DNA of 61,997 bases, from assembly GCA_944375745.1 (NCBI GenBank), contig CALWAV010000064.1, forward strand, positions 1 through 61,997, read 5' to 3'. Every line of letters begins with the position of its first letter. Positions within the stretch are counted from its first letter, which is position 1. The position numbers and the translations under genes are program-made. This DNA comes from an uncultured Merdimonas sp. (GTDB taxonomy: Bacteria > Bacillota > Clostridia > Lachnospirales > Lachnospiraceae). Below, one piece after another: positions 25,046 to 34,376 of this stretch. The notes under the pieces are model-generated. The model saw nothing but the letters and a program-made list of their open reading frames with translations. It had not been told where the DNA came from and did no database searches.

Positions 25046-25681
25046 TTACTCCTCTGGGGGGACTTCTCCCCCGGCGGCCTGTTCTCCAGTCTCCCGTTCT
25101 TCCAAAATCTCATCCATTACAGCCCAGATTTCGTCCCTTCCCTGCTTTGTCAGCGCCGAGAAGGGGAGGATCTTCGTCCCCGGCTTTACTCCGAGACCGG
25201 TACGCAGAATTTTGATCTGCTTTTGTATCTGGCTGCGCTTGATCTTGTCAAGCTTTGTGGCAATGATAATCGGATCGTATCCGTTCCAGACAATCCATTC
25301 GTACATGCGCCGGTCATTTTCCGATGGCTCATGACGGATGTCAATCAGAAGGAAGACTGCCCGCAGCTGCTTTGAGCCATGGAGATAGCGCTCAATGAGC
25401 TTTCCCCATTTTTCCCGAATCTCCTGGGATACTTTTGCATAGCCGTATCCCGGCAGATCCACCAGATACATGGCGTCATTAATATTATAAAAATTGATGG
25501 TCTGGGCCTTTCCCGGCTGAGCCGAGGTCCTGGCCAGAGCCTTCCGGTTCATCAACGCGTTGATCAGGGAAGATTTTCCCACGTTTGACTTTCCCGCAAA
25601 GGCAATCTCCGGCAGAGTATTTTCCGGGAGACGGCTGGTAATGCCGCAGACCGTCTCCAGACTTACGTTTTTAATGTTCAT
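25046..25681 (-). CDS. engB: Ribosome biogenesis GTP-binding protein EngB/YsxC
   Basis: A 211-aa TrmE-Era-EngA-EngB GTPase acting in 50S subunit assembly. It has G1 AGKSNVGKSSL, a G2-region Thr in SAQPGKAQTINFY, G3 VDLPGYGYA, G4 ATKLDK and G5-like FSALTKQG. Its ATG overlaps the end of lon by 11 bp, the conserved lon-engB arrangement of Firmicutes. The C-terminal tail is Glu/Gly-rich. Confidence 0.95.
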   Translation of the reverse strand: MNIKNVSLETVCGITSRLPENTLPEIAFAGKSNVGKSSLINALMNRKALARTSAQPGKAQTINFYNINDAMYLVDLPGYGYAKVSQEIREKWGKLIERYLHGSKQLRAVFLLIDIRHEPSENDRRMYEWIVWNGYDPIIIATKLDKIKRSQIQKQIKILRTGLGVKPGTKILPFSALTKQGRDEIWAVMDEILEERETGEQAAGGEVPPEE

Positions 25682-27995
25682 GAAAGGCTACCTCTAATAC
25701 ATCTTTCATCTGCTCCGCATATACGATATGCAGTCCCTTTTTGATTTCCGAAGAAATATCCTCCACATCCCGCTTATTGCGGGCAGGCACGATCACCGTC
25801 TTAATCCCGGCATTTTTCGCGGCCAGAAGCTTCTCTTTGAGCCCGCCGATGGGAAGCACGCGTCCCCGCAGCGTTATCTCTCCTGTCATGGCCACCGAAG
25901 CATAGACCGGTATTCCCGTGATGGCCGACAGCATGGCTGTAGCCATGGTGATTCCGGCCGACGGCCCGTCCTTGGGGACAGCCCCCTCCGGTATATGAAT
26001 ATGAATATCATGCTCCCGGAAGAACTTCTTTCCGATGCCGTAACTTTCACTGACGGAACGGATATAGCTTAAGCCTGTCCGGGCTGACTCCTTCATCACA
26101 TCGCCCAGCTGTCCTGTCAGAGAAATCTCTCCCCGCCCGGGCATAATATTGACTTCAATCTGAAGGGTATCACCGCCCACGCTGGTCCAGGCCAGACCGC
26201 GGACGATTCCTACCTCATCCGTTTCATTTGCCATGTCATAGATATAACGAACCTTACCCAGATATTTCTCCAGATTATTCTCCGTAAGTTTTACGGATTT
26301 TTTGTCGTTCTCGAGAATCTCTCTGGCAGCCTTCCGGCAGACCTCTCCCAGTTTCCGCTCCAGCTGGCGCACGCCGGCCTCTCTCGTATATCCGTGTATA
26401 AGCTGTTCCAGCGCTTTCTGGCTGATGGAAAGCTGCCCCTCCTTCAGGCCGTTTTTGTCCATCTGCTTTGCAATCAGATGTTCCCTGGCAATATGTACCT
26501 TTTCGTTTTCCGTATAGCTGCTGACCTCGATCAGCTCCATGCGGTCCAGCAGAGGCCGCGGAATCGTCTGTACGTCATTTGCCGTGGCGATAAAAAGCAC
26601 CTCTGACAGATCCAGCGGAATCTCCACATAATGGTCGTGGAACCGGTTATTCTGCTCGGAATCCAGCACCTCCAAAAGGGCCGAAGCCGTATCCCCTTTA
26701 TAATCGCTGCTGACCTTGTCAATCTCATCCAGCAGCATCAGCGGGTTTTTCACGCCGGCCTGGCGCATTCCGGCCGCAATGCGGCCGGGCATAGCGCCCA
26801 CATAGGTGCGGCGGTGTCCCCGGATCTCCGCCTCGTCCCGGATGCCTCCCAGAGAAATCCGGATATATTTCTTATTCAGCGCTCTGGCAATAGAGCGGGC
26901 AATGGAGGTCTTGCCCGTTCCGGGCGGTCCCACCAGGCAGATAATCGGGCTTCTGCCCTTTTTCGTCAGAATCCGGACAGCCAGGAATTCCAGCACTCTC
27001 TGCTTTACCTTTTCCATTCCGTAATGATCTTCATTCAGAATCTCTTCCGCTCTCTTCAGATCGGTGCTGTCCCTGGAGGCCTTATCCCAGGGCAGCTCCA
27101 AAAGTGTCTCAATATATCCCCGGACCACTGCGCTTTCGGAAGAGTTGTTTCCAATATTTCGAAACCGGTTGATCTCCTTTTGGATTTTTTCTTTAACCTC
27201 TTTGGAAGCCTTCAGCTTTTTCAGCTCCTCCTGGTAATGGTCCGCGTCAGAGCCTGCGTTATCCTCTCCCAGCTCCTCCCGGATCATCTTCAGCTGCTCC
27301 CTCAGCAGATACTCCCGCTGATTTTTGTCCACACGGGCTTTGACCTTTTCCTGAAGTTCCCGCTTGAAGCGCATCACTTCAATCTCTTTATTCATCTGGG
27401 CGCAGAGCAGCTCATACCGCTCAGACAGAGTTACCGCCTCCAGAAGCTTCTGTTTTTCTTCATAATAGAGAGGCAGATTTACCATAATCTGGCTCATCAG
27501 CTTTTCCAGATCCGCCGGCTCTGTAATCTGGCGTTCCAGATCCTTGCCGATTTTGCCGCTCTCCCTGCAGTACAGATGGAAAATCTCAGAAAGGTTCCGC
27601 GTCATGGCTTCCCGGTATTCCGGTTCGGGGTTTTCGATTCCTTCTTCCTCCTCAAACCGAATCACCTCTGCCTCCATGAACTCGCCATCCTGTTCGAAAT
27701 GGGACAGCTCTGCCTTTTCCAGGCCCTCTGCCAGCACCCGCACCACATTGTGGGGCAGCTTGATCACCTGCTTTACCGAAGCAATGGTGCCGATTCGGTA
27801 AAGATCCTCCAGTCCCGGCTTTTCCACCTGGACATCCTTCTGGGTCACCAGAAAGATTCTCTGTTCCTTCAGCATGGCCTGCTCAATGGCTTTCACCGAA
27901 CGCTCCCTGCTGACATCAAAATGTATTACCATACCGGGAAGAATGGTCATCCCTCGAAGTGCCACCACAGGTAATGTCTCAATCAGGTCTTTCAC
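25671..27995 (-). CDS. lon: ATP-dependent Lon protease
   Basis: A 774-aa AAA+ serine protease that degrades misfolded and regulatory proteins in the cytosol. The N-terminal substrate-binding LON domain ([20 protein letters not shown]) is followed by a coiled-coil region around residues 190-260, an AAA+ module with Walker [10 protein letters not shown], Walker [10 protein letters not shown] and sensor blocks, then the C-terminal protease domain with the Ser of [11 protein letters not shown] and the Lys of [10 protein letters not shown]. It starts at GTG with AGGAGG 7 nt upstream. It belongs to the tig-clpP-clpX-lon-engB block. Confidence 0.97.
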   Translation of the reverse strand: MKDLIETLPVVALRGMTILPGMVIHFDVSRERSVKAIEQAMLKEQRIFLVTQKDVQVEKPGLEDLYRIGTIASVKQVIKLPHNVVRVLAEGLEKAELSHFEQDGEFMEAEVIRFEEEEGIENPEPEYREAMTRNLSEIFHLYCRESGKIGKDLERQITEPADLEKLMSQIMVNLPLYYEEKQKLLEAVTLSERYELLCAQMNKEIEVMRFKRELQEKVKARVDKNQREYLLREQLKMIREELGEDNAGSDADHYQEELKKLKASKEVKEKIQKEINRFRNIGNNSSESAVVRGYIETLLELPWDKASRDSTDLKRAEEILNEDHYGMEKVKQRVLEFLAVRILTKKGRSPIICLVGPPGTGKTSIARSIARALNKKYIRISLGGIRDEAEIRGHRRTYVGAMPGRIAAGMRQAGVKNPLMLLDEIDKVSSDYKGDTASALLEVLDSEQNNRFHDHYVEIPLDLSEVLFIATANDVQTIPRPLLDRMELIEVSSYTENEKVHIAREHLIAKQMDKNGLKEGQLSISQKALEQLIHGYTREAGVRQLERKLGEVCRKAAREILENDKKSVKLTENNLEKYLGKVRYIYDMANETDEVGIVRGLAWTSVGGDTLQIEVNIMPGRGEISLTGQLGDVMKESARTGLSYIRSVSESYGIGKKFFREHDIHIHIPEGAVPKDGPSAGITMATAMLSAITGIPVYASVAMTGEITLRGRVLPIGGLKEKLLAAKNAGIKTVIVPARNKRDVEDISSEIKKGLHIVYAEQMKDVLEVAFHEH

Positions 27996-28030
27996 TTCTA
28001 TTCCTCCTGTTTTCTTTCGTCTATATACAA

Positions 28031-28060
28031 TGAGATTCCGGGATTAGGCCCGGAATCTCA
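28031..28060 (-). terminator. Terminator-like hairpin enclosing the clpX stop codon
   Basis: TGAGATTCCGGG (28031-28042) pairs perfectly with CCCGGAATCTCA (28049-28060). The clpX stop TAA lies in the 6-nt loop, so the last clpX codons form one arm. The 3' T-tract on the minus strand is weak (TTGTATATAG). Confidence 0.6.
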
Positions 28061-29309
28061 TTTCATTGCTCGTCGTCACAGGCTTGCCCGTTCCGTTCAC
28101 GACTTCTTTTGTTATCATACAGTTCGTAATGCTGTCATCAGAAGGAATCTCATACATGGTATCCAGCATGATACCTTCCATGATGGCACGCAGACCTCTG
28201 GCGCCGGTCTTGCGCTTTACAGTCTGCTCCGCGATAGCCTCAATGGCTTCCCGCTCAAAGGAAAGCTTGACACCGTCCAGCTCGAACATTTTCTTGTACT
28301 GTTTCACAATGGAGTTCTTGGGCTCCACCAGGATCCGCACCATATCCTCCTTCGTCAGAGCGTCCAGCGCCACCGTCACCGGTACACGGCCCACGAACTC
28401 GGGAATCATGCCAAACTTCACCAGATCCTCCGGAAGAAGCTTCCGAAGCAGCTGGCCCACATTATCCTCCTCATTGGGCTTGCCAAGCTCAGCCCCAAAA
28501 CCGATCGTGCGCTGATCCATCCGGCGCTCAATGATTTTGTCAAGGCCTTCAAAGGCTCCTCCGCAGATAAAGAGAATGTTGGTCGTATCGATCTGTATCA
28601 GCTCCTGATGAGGATGCTTTCTTCCGCCCTGGGGCGGAACAGAGGCAATAGTTCCCTCCAGAATTTTCAGAAGGGCCTGCTGCACTCCCTCACCGGACAC
28701 ATCCCTGGTAATGGAAGGATTCTCGGATTTTCTTGTAATCTTGTCAATCTCGTCAATGTAGATGATTCCATGCTGGGCACGCTCGATATCATAATCGGCA
28801 GCCTGAATGATCTTCAGCAGAATATTCTCCACATCCTCACCCACATAGCCTGCTTCCGTCAGCGAGGTGGCGTCCGCGATGGCAAAGGGTACATTCAGAA
28901 GACGCGCCAGCGTCTGCGCCAGCAGCGTCTTGCCGGAACCGGTGGGACCAAGCATCAGAATATTGCTCTTCTGCAGCTCCACATCGGAATTTTTCCTGTC
29001 ATCCATGGCAAGAATCCGCTTGTAATGGTTGTATACGGCTACAGAAAGCACCTTCTTGGCTTCCTCCTGTCCGATCACGTAATCATCCAGAAACGCCTTG
29101 ATCTCCTTGGGCTTCAGAAGATTAATCTCTTCCTGTCCCTGCTGCTCTCTTTCGTCCTGCTCGAACTCCTCTTCGATGAGCTCCGCGCACAGCTCCACGC
29201 ACTCGTCGCAGATATAGGTGCCGCTGGGTCCGGAAATCATTTTCCGCACCTGGTCACCGGTCTTTCCGCAGAAAGAACACCTTATCTTATCATCACTAAT
29301 TCTGGCCAT
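28044..29309 (-). CDS. clpX: ATP-dependent Clp protease ATP-binding subunit ClpX
   Basis: A 421-aa AAA+ unfoldase that feeds substrates to ClpP. The N-terminal zinc-binding domain has CSFCGKT and CDECVELC. The AAA+ module has Walker [17 protein letters not shown], the pore-loop GYVGEDV, Walker [10 protein letters not shown] and the Arg-finger region. The IGF loop that docks ClpP is visible as RTIGFGAE. It lies 14 bp after clpP and before lon, as expected for a protein quality-control operon. Confidence 0.97.
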   Translation of the reverse strand: MARISDDKIRCSFCGKTGDQVRKMISGPSGTYICDECVELCAELIEEEFEQDEREQQGQEEINLLKPKEIKAFLDDYVIGQEEAKKVLSVAVYNHYKRILAMDDRKNSDVELQKSNILMLGPTGSGKTLLAQTLARLLNVPFAIADATSLTEAGYVGEDVENILLKIIQAADYDIERAQHGIIYIDEIDKITRKSENPSITRDVSGEGVQQALLKILEGTIASVPPQGGRKHPHQELIQIDTTNILFICGGAFEGLDKIIERRMDQRTIGFGAELGKPNEEDNVGQLLRKLLPEDLVKFGMIPEFVGRVPVTVALDALTKEDMVRILVEPKNSIVKQYKKMFELDGVKLSFEREAIEAIAEQTVKRKTGARGLRAIMEGIMLDTMYEIPSDDSITNCMITKEVVNGTGKPVTTSNEMRFRA

Positions 29310-29323
29310 TTCCTGTCTTCCTT

Positions 29324-29926
29324 TTATGCTCTCTTTGTCACAATGCTGTCGATCAGGCCATAGGCCACAGCTTCATCAGCACTCATGTAATTGTCACGCT
29401 CAGTGTCGGCCGCAATGACCTCCAGCGGCTGTCCTGTATTGGCCGCCAGAATCTCGTTCAGCTTCTTCTTGGTTTTCAGAATATGATCTGCCACAATCTT
29501 GATGTCTGTGGCCTGGCCCTGGGCTCCGCCAGAGGGCTGGTGAATCATAATCTCCGCGTTCGGAAGCGCCATGCGCTTTCCCTTTGCTCCGCCTGCCAGC
29601 AGGAAAGCTCCCATGCTGGCTGCCATGCCCATACAGATGGTGGACACATCGCATTTGATGTACTGCATCGTATCATAGATAGCCATGCCTGCAGTCACGG
29701 AACCGCCCGGGCTGTTGATATACAGGCTGATATCCTTTCCCGGATCCTCAGACTCCAGAAACAGAAGCTGGGATACCACCAGGCTTGCGGACACGTCAGT
29801 TACTTCCTCCCCCAGAAAGATGATTCTGTCCTTCAGCAGACGGGAATAGATGTCGTAGGAACGCTCTCCCCGGCTGGTCTGCTCAATGACGTAAGGTACC
29901 AAACTCATATTCATCATGCTTCTCAT
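29324..29926 (-). CDS. clpP: ATP-dependent Clp protease proteolytic subunit
   Basis: A 200-aa serine peptidase forming the barrel partner of ClpX. The catalytic Ser is in [11 protein letters not shown], the His in [13 protein letters not shown] and the Asp in the [12 protein letters not shown] region. [14 protein letters not shown] and [16 protein letters not shown] are family hallmarks. The start is uncertain: several in-frame ATGs ([13 protein letters not shown]) follow an AGAAAGGA ribosome-binding site, and the second or third is better spaced than the first. Confidence 0.96.
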   Translation of the reverse strand: MRSMMNMSLVPYVIEQTSRGERSYDIYSRLLKDRIIFLGEEVTDVSASLVVSQLLFLESEDPGKDISLYINSPGGSVTAGMAIYDTMQYIKCDVSTICMGMAASMGAFLLAGGAKGKRMALPNAEIMIHQPSGGAQGQATDIKIVADHILKTKKKLNEILAANTGQPLEVIAADTERDNYMSADEAVAYGLIDSIVTKRA

Positions 29927-29977
29927 TTCCTTTCTGTCAACTTGCGGCAGTGATACTATAATTCCGTATTGTCTGTT

Positions 29978-31264
29978 TTATTTCTCAACAGCCGCTTCTG
30001 TCACAAGATCAACGGCTTTCTGAATAGCCAGATCTTCCTTCATATTCTTCTTATCCGCATCGCTGAACAGCTCTTTGAGCTTCTCCACTTCCATCTTGTA
30101 CTGATCAGCCATGCGCTTGTACTCAGCTTCCATCTCTTCCTCAGTAGCTTCCAGATTCTCAGCGGCAGCCACTGCCTCCAGAACCAGACGGCTCTGGATT
30201 CTCTTCAGGGCCTGGGGCTTGGACTGCTCTACCAGAGCGTCAATGGTGGAACCTGTGAACTGCATATACTGCTCCATGGAAAGTCCCTGCATCTGCAGTC
30301 TCTGAGCAAACTCATCCACCATCTGCTCCGCCTGGGTCTTCACCATAGCGTCCGGAATCTCCATCTGAGCTCCCTCGATGATCTTCTCGATAACCTCGTC
30401 TTCCTTCTTAGCCTTTGCGGAAGCTGCCTTTCTTTCCTCAATCTTCTTACGGACGTCTGCCTTATACTCTTCCAGAGTGTCGAACTCAGACACATCCTGA
30501 GCGAAATCGTCATCCAGCTCCGGAAGCTCCTTTACCTTGATCTCCTTTACAGTGCACTTGAAGACTGCCGGCTTTCCAGCCAGATCCTTTGCGTGATAAT
30601 CCTCCGGGAAGGTTACGTTTACTTCCACTTCCTTTCCGATCTCAGCGCCGATCAGCTGCTCCTCAAAGCCCGGGATAAATGCGCCGGAACCGATGGTCAG
30701 CGGATAATCTGTGCCCTTTCCTCCCTCGAAGGGAACTCCATCTACGAAGCCCTCGAAATCGATGACGGTCATATCTTTATCCTGTACCGGACGATCCTCT
30801 ACGGTGATCGCTCTGGAGTTGCTCTCACGCTCCTTGTCGATCTCCGCGTTCACTTCCTCATCGGTAGCGGAAGTATCCTGCTTCTCCACCTCGATGCCCT
30901 TGTACTCGCCAAGAGTCACTTCCGGCTTTACGGCAACCTCTGCTGTGAAAATAAAGGGTTTGCCCTTCTCGATCTGTACGATGCTGACTTCCGGACGGGA
31001 TACCAGCTCCAGTTCGCACTCCTCCGCAGCCTTCTCATATGCTGTGGGGATCAGCTCATTGACAGCATCCTCGTAAAAGAACTGGGGGCCGTACATCTTC
31101 TCGATCATCTGACGGGGCACCTTGCCTTTACGGAAGCCCGGAATGGAAATCTGCTTTCTATTCTTCAGGTAAGCGTGCTGAAGAGCGCCCTCCAGTTCCT
31201 CGGGCGACACTTCAATCGTAAGCTTTGCCATGTTCTTCTCTAATTTTTCCACCTGTAAACTCAT
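29978..31264 (-). CDS. tig: Trigger factor
   Basis: A 428-aa ribosome-associated chaperone and peptidyl-prolyl isomerase. The N-terminal ribosome-binding signature is IPGFRKGKVPRQMIEK. A central FKBP domain includes DMTVIDFEGFVDGVPFEGG and LTIGSGAFIPGFEEQLIG. The rest is the long helical C-terminal chaperone domain. AAGGAGG precedes the ATG. It heads the tig-clpP-clpX-lon-engB series, preceded by a sigma-A-like promoter. Confidence 0.97.
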   Translation of the reverse strand: MSLQVEKLEKNMAKLTIEVSPEELEGALQHAYLKNRKQISIPGFRKGKVPRQMIEKMYGPQFFYEDAVNELIPTAYEKAAEECELELVSRPEVSIVQIEKGKPFIFTAEVAVKPEVTLGEYKGIEVEKQDTSATDEEVNAEIDKERESNSRAITVEDRPVQDKDMTVIDFEGFVDGVPFEGGKGTDYPLTIGSGAFIPGFEEQLIGAEIGKEVEVNVTFPEDYHAKDLAGKPAVFKCTVKEIKVKELPELDDDFAQDVSEFDTLEEYKADVRKKIEERKAASAKAKKEDEVIEKIIEGAQMEIPDAMVKTQAEQMVDEFAQRLQMQGLSMEQYMQFTGSTIDALVEQSKPQALKRIQSRLVLEAVAAAENLEATEEEMEAEYKRMADQYKMEVEKLKELFSDADKKNMKEDLAIQKAVDLVTEAAVEK

Positions 31265-31397
31265 CTTCTATTTTCCTCCTTAAATTGTATACCTCTTTAG
31301 GACTGTACAGAAATCATATGGAAACTGCGCCTTCCGCTTTTCTGTCCGGCTGTAAGGACAGATCCTGCTTTCAGCACATACTTACAGTCATTGTAAT

Positions 31398-31427
31398 AGT
31401 ATAGCATGGGCCTTCTGTAAAAATCAA
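31398..31427 (-). promoter_or_regulatory. Promoter of the tig-clp unit
   Basis: Minus-strand TTGATT (31422-31427), 18 bp, TATACT (31398-31403), leaving a leader of about 130 nt before tig. No CIRCE or CtsR operator was recognised in the leader. Confidence 0.55.
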
Positions 31428-31439
31428 GTACCTGCATAA

Positions 31440-31478
31440 AAAATATGCCAGGATCCATCTTCCGAATCCTGGCTTTTT
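31440..31478 (-). terminator. Terminator of the telA operon
   Basis: Minus-strand GCCAGGAT (31466-31473) pairs with ATCCTGGC (31447-31454), followed by ATATTTTTT, about 30 bp past the telA stop. T-runs exist on both sides. Confidence 0.85.
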
Positions 31479-31505
31479 CTTCCGCGGCTCCGCGGCCGGG
31501 TCTTC

Positions 31506-32654
31506 TTATCCCTGTTTTCTGTCTCCGGCCTCCAGAAGCACCGCTTTCAGCTGGTTCTCGATTCCGGCCAGCTCTGCCTCCGCATTCCGGCGCGCCGTCC
31601 GGCCGTCCTGCTGAATCTTGATGGTCTCCTGAATGGTTTCGATCAGATCTGCGTTCACCTTTTTCAGCGTTTCGATCTCCACAATGCCGCGCTGGGACTC
31701 CTTGGCCACATCGATGGTATTCTGCTTCAGAAGCTCCGCATTCTTTTTCAGCAGGGCGTTTGTCGTGTCCGATACCTCCCGCTGCATCTTCAGAGCGCTC
31801 TGCTGCCGGCTTAAACCCAGGGCGATGACAATCTGGCTCTTCCAGAGAGGGATTGTATTCAGCAGCGCTGTCTGAATCTTATCCACCAGAAGCTTGTCAT
31901 TGTTCTGAATCAGGCGGATCTGCGGCGCCGTCTGAAGAGCAATCGTCCTGCTCAGCTTCAGATCATGGACTTTCTTCTCAAACCGGTTCACCGTGTCCTC
32001 AAAATCTGCCACCAGCTGGGCGCTCATGGGGTCTCCCTTGGCCTGAGCCTGCTGCCGGAGGGCCGGTATGGTTTCCCTGCGTATCTCCTGGATTTTTTCC
32101 TCTCCCGCCGTAATATAGATCTGAAGCTCCCGGAAATAATCCAGGTTCTTTTCGTAAAGCCCGTCAAACATGCCGATATCCTTCAGCAGCTCCATCCGTG
32201 CCTTGTCAAGCTCCCCTTCAATGCGGTCAATCTGCACTTCCAGCGTCTCGTACCGCTGCATGAACTTTTTCAGGCTCCGGGAAGCGTCTCTGAGAACCGG
32301 AATCTTGTCCAGGAAGCTTTCCTCTCCCAGCTTATCGACTCCCACATCCTTTACCTTCAGCATCAGCTCAGACATCAAATCTCCCACATAGCCGCTGTCC
32401 TTACTGCGCACCTGCGTGAGAATATTGTCTGCGAAACCGGAGATGTTTCTCTGAGCGCCGACCCCGAACTGGACCGCCGACTGGGAATCCATCAAATCAA
32501 TGCTTTCCTTAATCTCGTTGACACGGCTGCGCTGTTCCGGCGTAAGCTCCTCAATCTGCGCTTCCACCTGAGAGAGCGTCTCCGTCTGCTTCACAGGCGC
32601 TGTCTGCATATTTTTTCTCTGTGCCAGCGTTTCCAGGCTAATCTGTTCTGCCAT
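31506..32654 (-). CDS. telA: Toxic anion resistance (TelA-like) protein
   Basis: A 382-aa protein of the TelA/KlaA family, named for tellurite resistance but widespread in Firmicutes, where it is linked to cell-envelope stress. It is almost entirely helical with coiled-coil stretches: YETLEVQIDRIEGELDKARM, the conserved middle ELQIYITAGEEKIQEIR and the late block LLNTIPLWKSQIVIALGL. No signal peptide or membrane segment is seen, so it is cytosolic. The start is MAEQISL at 32654 with AAGGAG 9 nt upstream, not an ATG 30 bp earlier. It is the last gene of a four-gene operon with two solute-binding proteins and XpaC. Confidence 0.88.
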   Translation of the reverse strand: MAEQISLETLAQRKNMQTAPVKQTETLSQVEAQIEELTPEQRSRVNEIKESIDLMDSQSAVQFGVGAQRNISGFADNILTQVRSKDSGYVGDLMSELMLKVKDVGVDKLGEESFLDKIPVLRDASRSLKKFMQRYETLEVQIDRIEGELDKARMELLKDIGMFDGLYEKNLDYFRELQIYITAGEEKIQEIRRETIPALRQQAQAKGDPMSAQLVADFEDTVNRFEKKVHDLKLSRTIALQTAPQIRLIQNNDKLLVDKIQTALLNTIPLWKSQIVIALGLSRQQSALKMQREVSDTTNALLKKNAELLKQNTIDVAKESQRGIVEIETLKKVNADLIETIQETIKIQQDGRTARRNAEAELAGIENQLKAVLLEAGDRKQG

Positions 32655-32715
32655 GCTTATTTTCTCCTTATCTGCCTTTAACAAGTTTTGATTTTACGGC
32701 CTTGTACTTCTTCTC

Positions 32716-33771
32716 TTATTCCAGTGCCTCTATAATACGCTCCATGGTCGCCGCGTCCGGCATATTCATGACCCGCGTCACCTCCGGGGCAATTCCTTCC
32801 ACTCCGAACTGTCCTGTGTCTGACGCAGAACCATTGATGCCGGTCCGGAAGCCGTGGCGGTCCCAGGCCATTTTCTGGACCTCTTCATCCATCAGGGCGT
32901 CGATGCCTGCGCTCCCCTGTTCATCCAGGGCAATAAACACATGAGAAGACCAGACCGTGGGGCTGGGATACAGAATCCGAATGTCATCCTTTACCTGCTG
33001 CCAGGTATCCGGGTCCTCCTCTGCAAACTCCAGAAGCTGGTTTTCATAGCCGGCCACCACAGGCTTTGCTCCAATGCCCGTCTTCAGAAACTGTTCAAAT
33101 AAATCAGATGAGGAACTTTCCATATATCCGAGATTTTGGAAAATGGTCTGCAGCCTCGGCAGAATCTCATCCAGGGAATCCTCATCCGCGGTGCTTCCGC
33201 AGAGGGTGTTGGCCAGAAGGCCCGCAAACATATTTCCGGAATTGGACTTTGTGGGATCTGTGGTGGACACCGACACATTTCCGTAGAGCTCCGGCAGGCC
33301 AATCTCCGCCCAGGGCGTCCCCTCTTCGATACAGGCGGCAAGCTTCTGCATATCCACATAGCAGACTCCGTCTTCTTCCCAGGCAATGCCTTCCGACATC
33401 AGAGCCTCTGCCACTACTGATCTGGCGTACAGCACAATAGGTGTATTCAGCACAATCTCGCTTTTCAGAGGATTGCCGTACTGGCTTTCATAGATTTCCA
33501 GCGCTGTCTGGCTGGAGGGAAACAGGAAATCCATTCCTGTGTGATCCTCCGTCACCATCTCAATGGAACCGGCCCTGGAATAATCGATTTTCAGATGATA
33601 TTTTCTCTCTATCAGCTTCTGGACCTCTTCATCCTCCAGAAGCCCTATTTTTTCTCCGCCCACATAGCCGGAGATTTCCGTGGTCTCCCGGCTTTTCCCA
33701 AGCAGAGTATAGGCAGAAGCCAGGACAATCACCAGAAGCAGTATTCCCAGCCCCGCAATCTTTGCTTTCAT
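32716..33771 (-). CDS. Extracytoplasmic solute-binding-like protein
   Basis: A 351-aa protein with an N-terminal membrane anchor or uncleaved signal (IAGLGILLLVIVLASAYTLL) lacking a lipobox Cys. The rest resembles a type 2 periplasmic binding fold: DFLFPSSQTALEIYES, NTPIVLYARSVVAEAL, TDPTKSNSGNMFAGLL and IRILYPSPTVWSSHVFIAL. It shares the SNSG segment and overall order with the solute-binding half of the VWA protein in the same operon, suggesting paralogy. No permease or ATPase is encoded nearby, so an import role is doubtful. Its ATG overlaps xpaC by 4 bp. Confidence 0.8.
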   Translation of the reverse strand: MKAKIAGLGILLLVIVLASAYTLLGKSRETTEISGYVGGEKIGLLEDEEVQKLIERKYHLKIDYSRAGSIEMVTEDHTGMDFLFPSSQTALEIYESQYGNPLKSEIVLNTPIVLYARSVVAEALMSEGIAWEEDGVCYVDMQKLAACIEEGTPWAEIGLPELYGNVSVSTTDPTKSNSGNMFAGLLANTLCGSTADEDSLDEILPRLQTIFQNLGYMESSSSDLFEQFLKTGIGAKPVVAGYENQLLEFAEEDPDTWQQVKDDIRILYPSPTVWSSHVFIALDEQGSAGIDALMDEEVQKMAWDRHGFRTGINGSASDTGQFGVEGIAPEVTRVMNMPDAATMERIIEALE

Positions 33772-34376
33772 TGGCCACCCTCCATTTTCAGTGTATTCTC
33801 CAGAAGACCTATCTCCGCTTCCAGATCCAGAAGCTCTCCTTCCATAAATCTGGTAAACTGTTTTTCAAAGACCTGATTCAGCACCGGAAGAGCCTGCGCA
33901 GTCTTATAGGTAGCTTCTGTCACCTCCGGCGTGCGCAGCCCTGTCTCCTGCAGCTGGATATAACGGTCCAGGAGCCCTGCCGCGGTATCCAGATAATAGG
34001 TGAAAAAGCGCCGCGCCATACTGATTTTCTCCGGATTTTCTTCCAGATAGGCCAGAATCCTGCGGCCTTCCTCCTCCAGTGCCTCCGCGTCTGCCTTTGC
34101 CTTTATATTTGTGATTTCGCGGGCCGCTTTTCCGATTTGCTTCAGATCCTTTTTGGCCTCCTCCAGAAGCTTCTGCAGTTCTTCTCCGTTCTGTATTTTT
34201 TCAATATCGATTCCGCCAAGCTTTTTTCTGGGCTTCAGGATAAGATTCAGCCCAAAATACAGGAGCACGCACAGCACTCCTGCCACAGCCGGATTCCAGC
34301 CGGGTCCCAGCAGAAGAAACAGGAATGCCGCGCAGGACAGCAGCACGGAAATCCAGATCGTTGCCGTTTCTTTCAT
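33768..34376 (-). CDS. xpaC: XpaC-like (5-bromo-4-chloroindolyl phosphate hydrolysis) protein
   Basis: A 202-aa protein with two N-terminal membrane segments (IWISVLLSCAAFLFLLLG and a second near residues 28-45). A helical cytosolic domain follows, containing EELQKLLEEAKKDLKQIGK and FFTYYLDTAAGLLDRY. XpaC-family genes are typically next to telA in Firmicutes, as here. The family's biochemical role is not established despite its name. It starts at the stop of the VWA gene (TAATG overlap) and overlaps the next gene by 4 bp, so it is tightly coupled on both sides. Confidence 0.85.
   Translation of the reverse strand: MKETATIWISVLLSCAAFLFLLLGPGWNPAVAGVLCVLLYFGLNLILKPRKKLGGIDIEKIQNGEELQKLLEEAKKDLKQIGKAAREITNIKAKADAEALEEEGRRILAYLEENPEKISMARRFFTYYLDTAAGLLDRYIQLQETGLRTPEVTEATYKTAQALPVLNQVFEKQFTRFMEGELLDLEAEIGLLENTLKMEGGQ

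Noticed and set aside
26631-27974. 447-codon plus-strand frame opposite lon
   Set aside because: Antisense shadow of a conserved gene, with low-complexity His/Leu-rich translation and no recognisable domain.
29969-31243. 424-codon plus-strand frame opposite tig
   Set aside because: Leu/Ser-rich mirror of the trigger factor coding strand; no start signal and no homology recognised.
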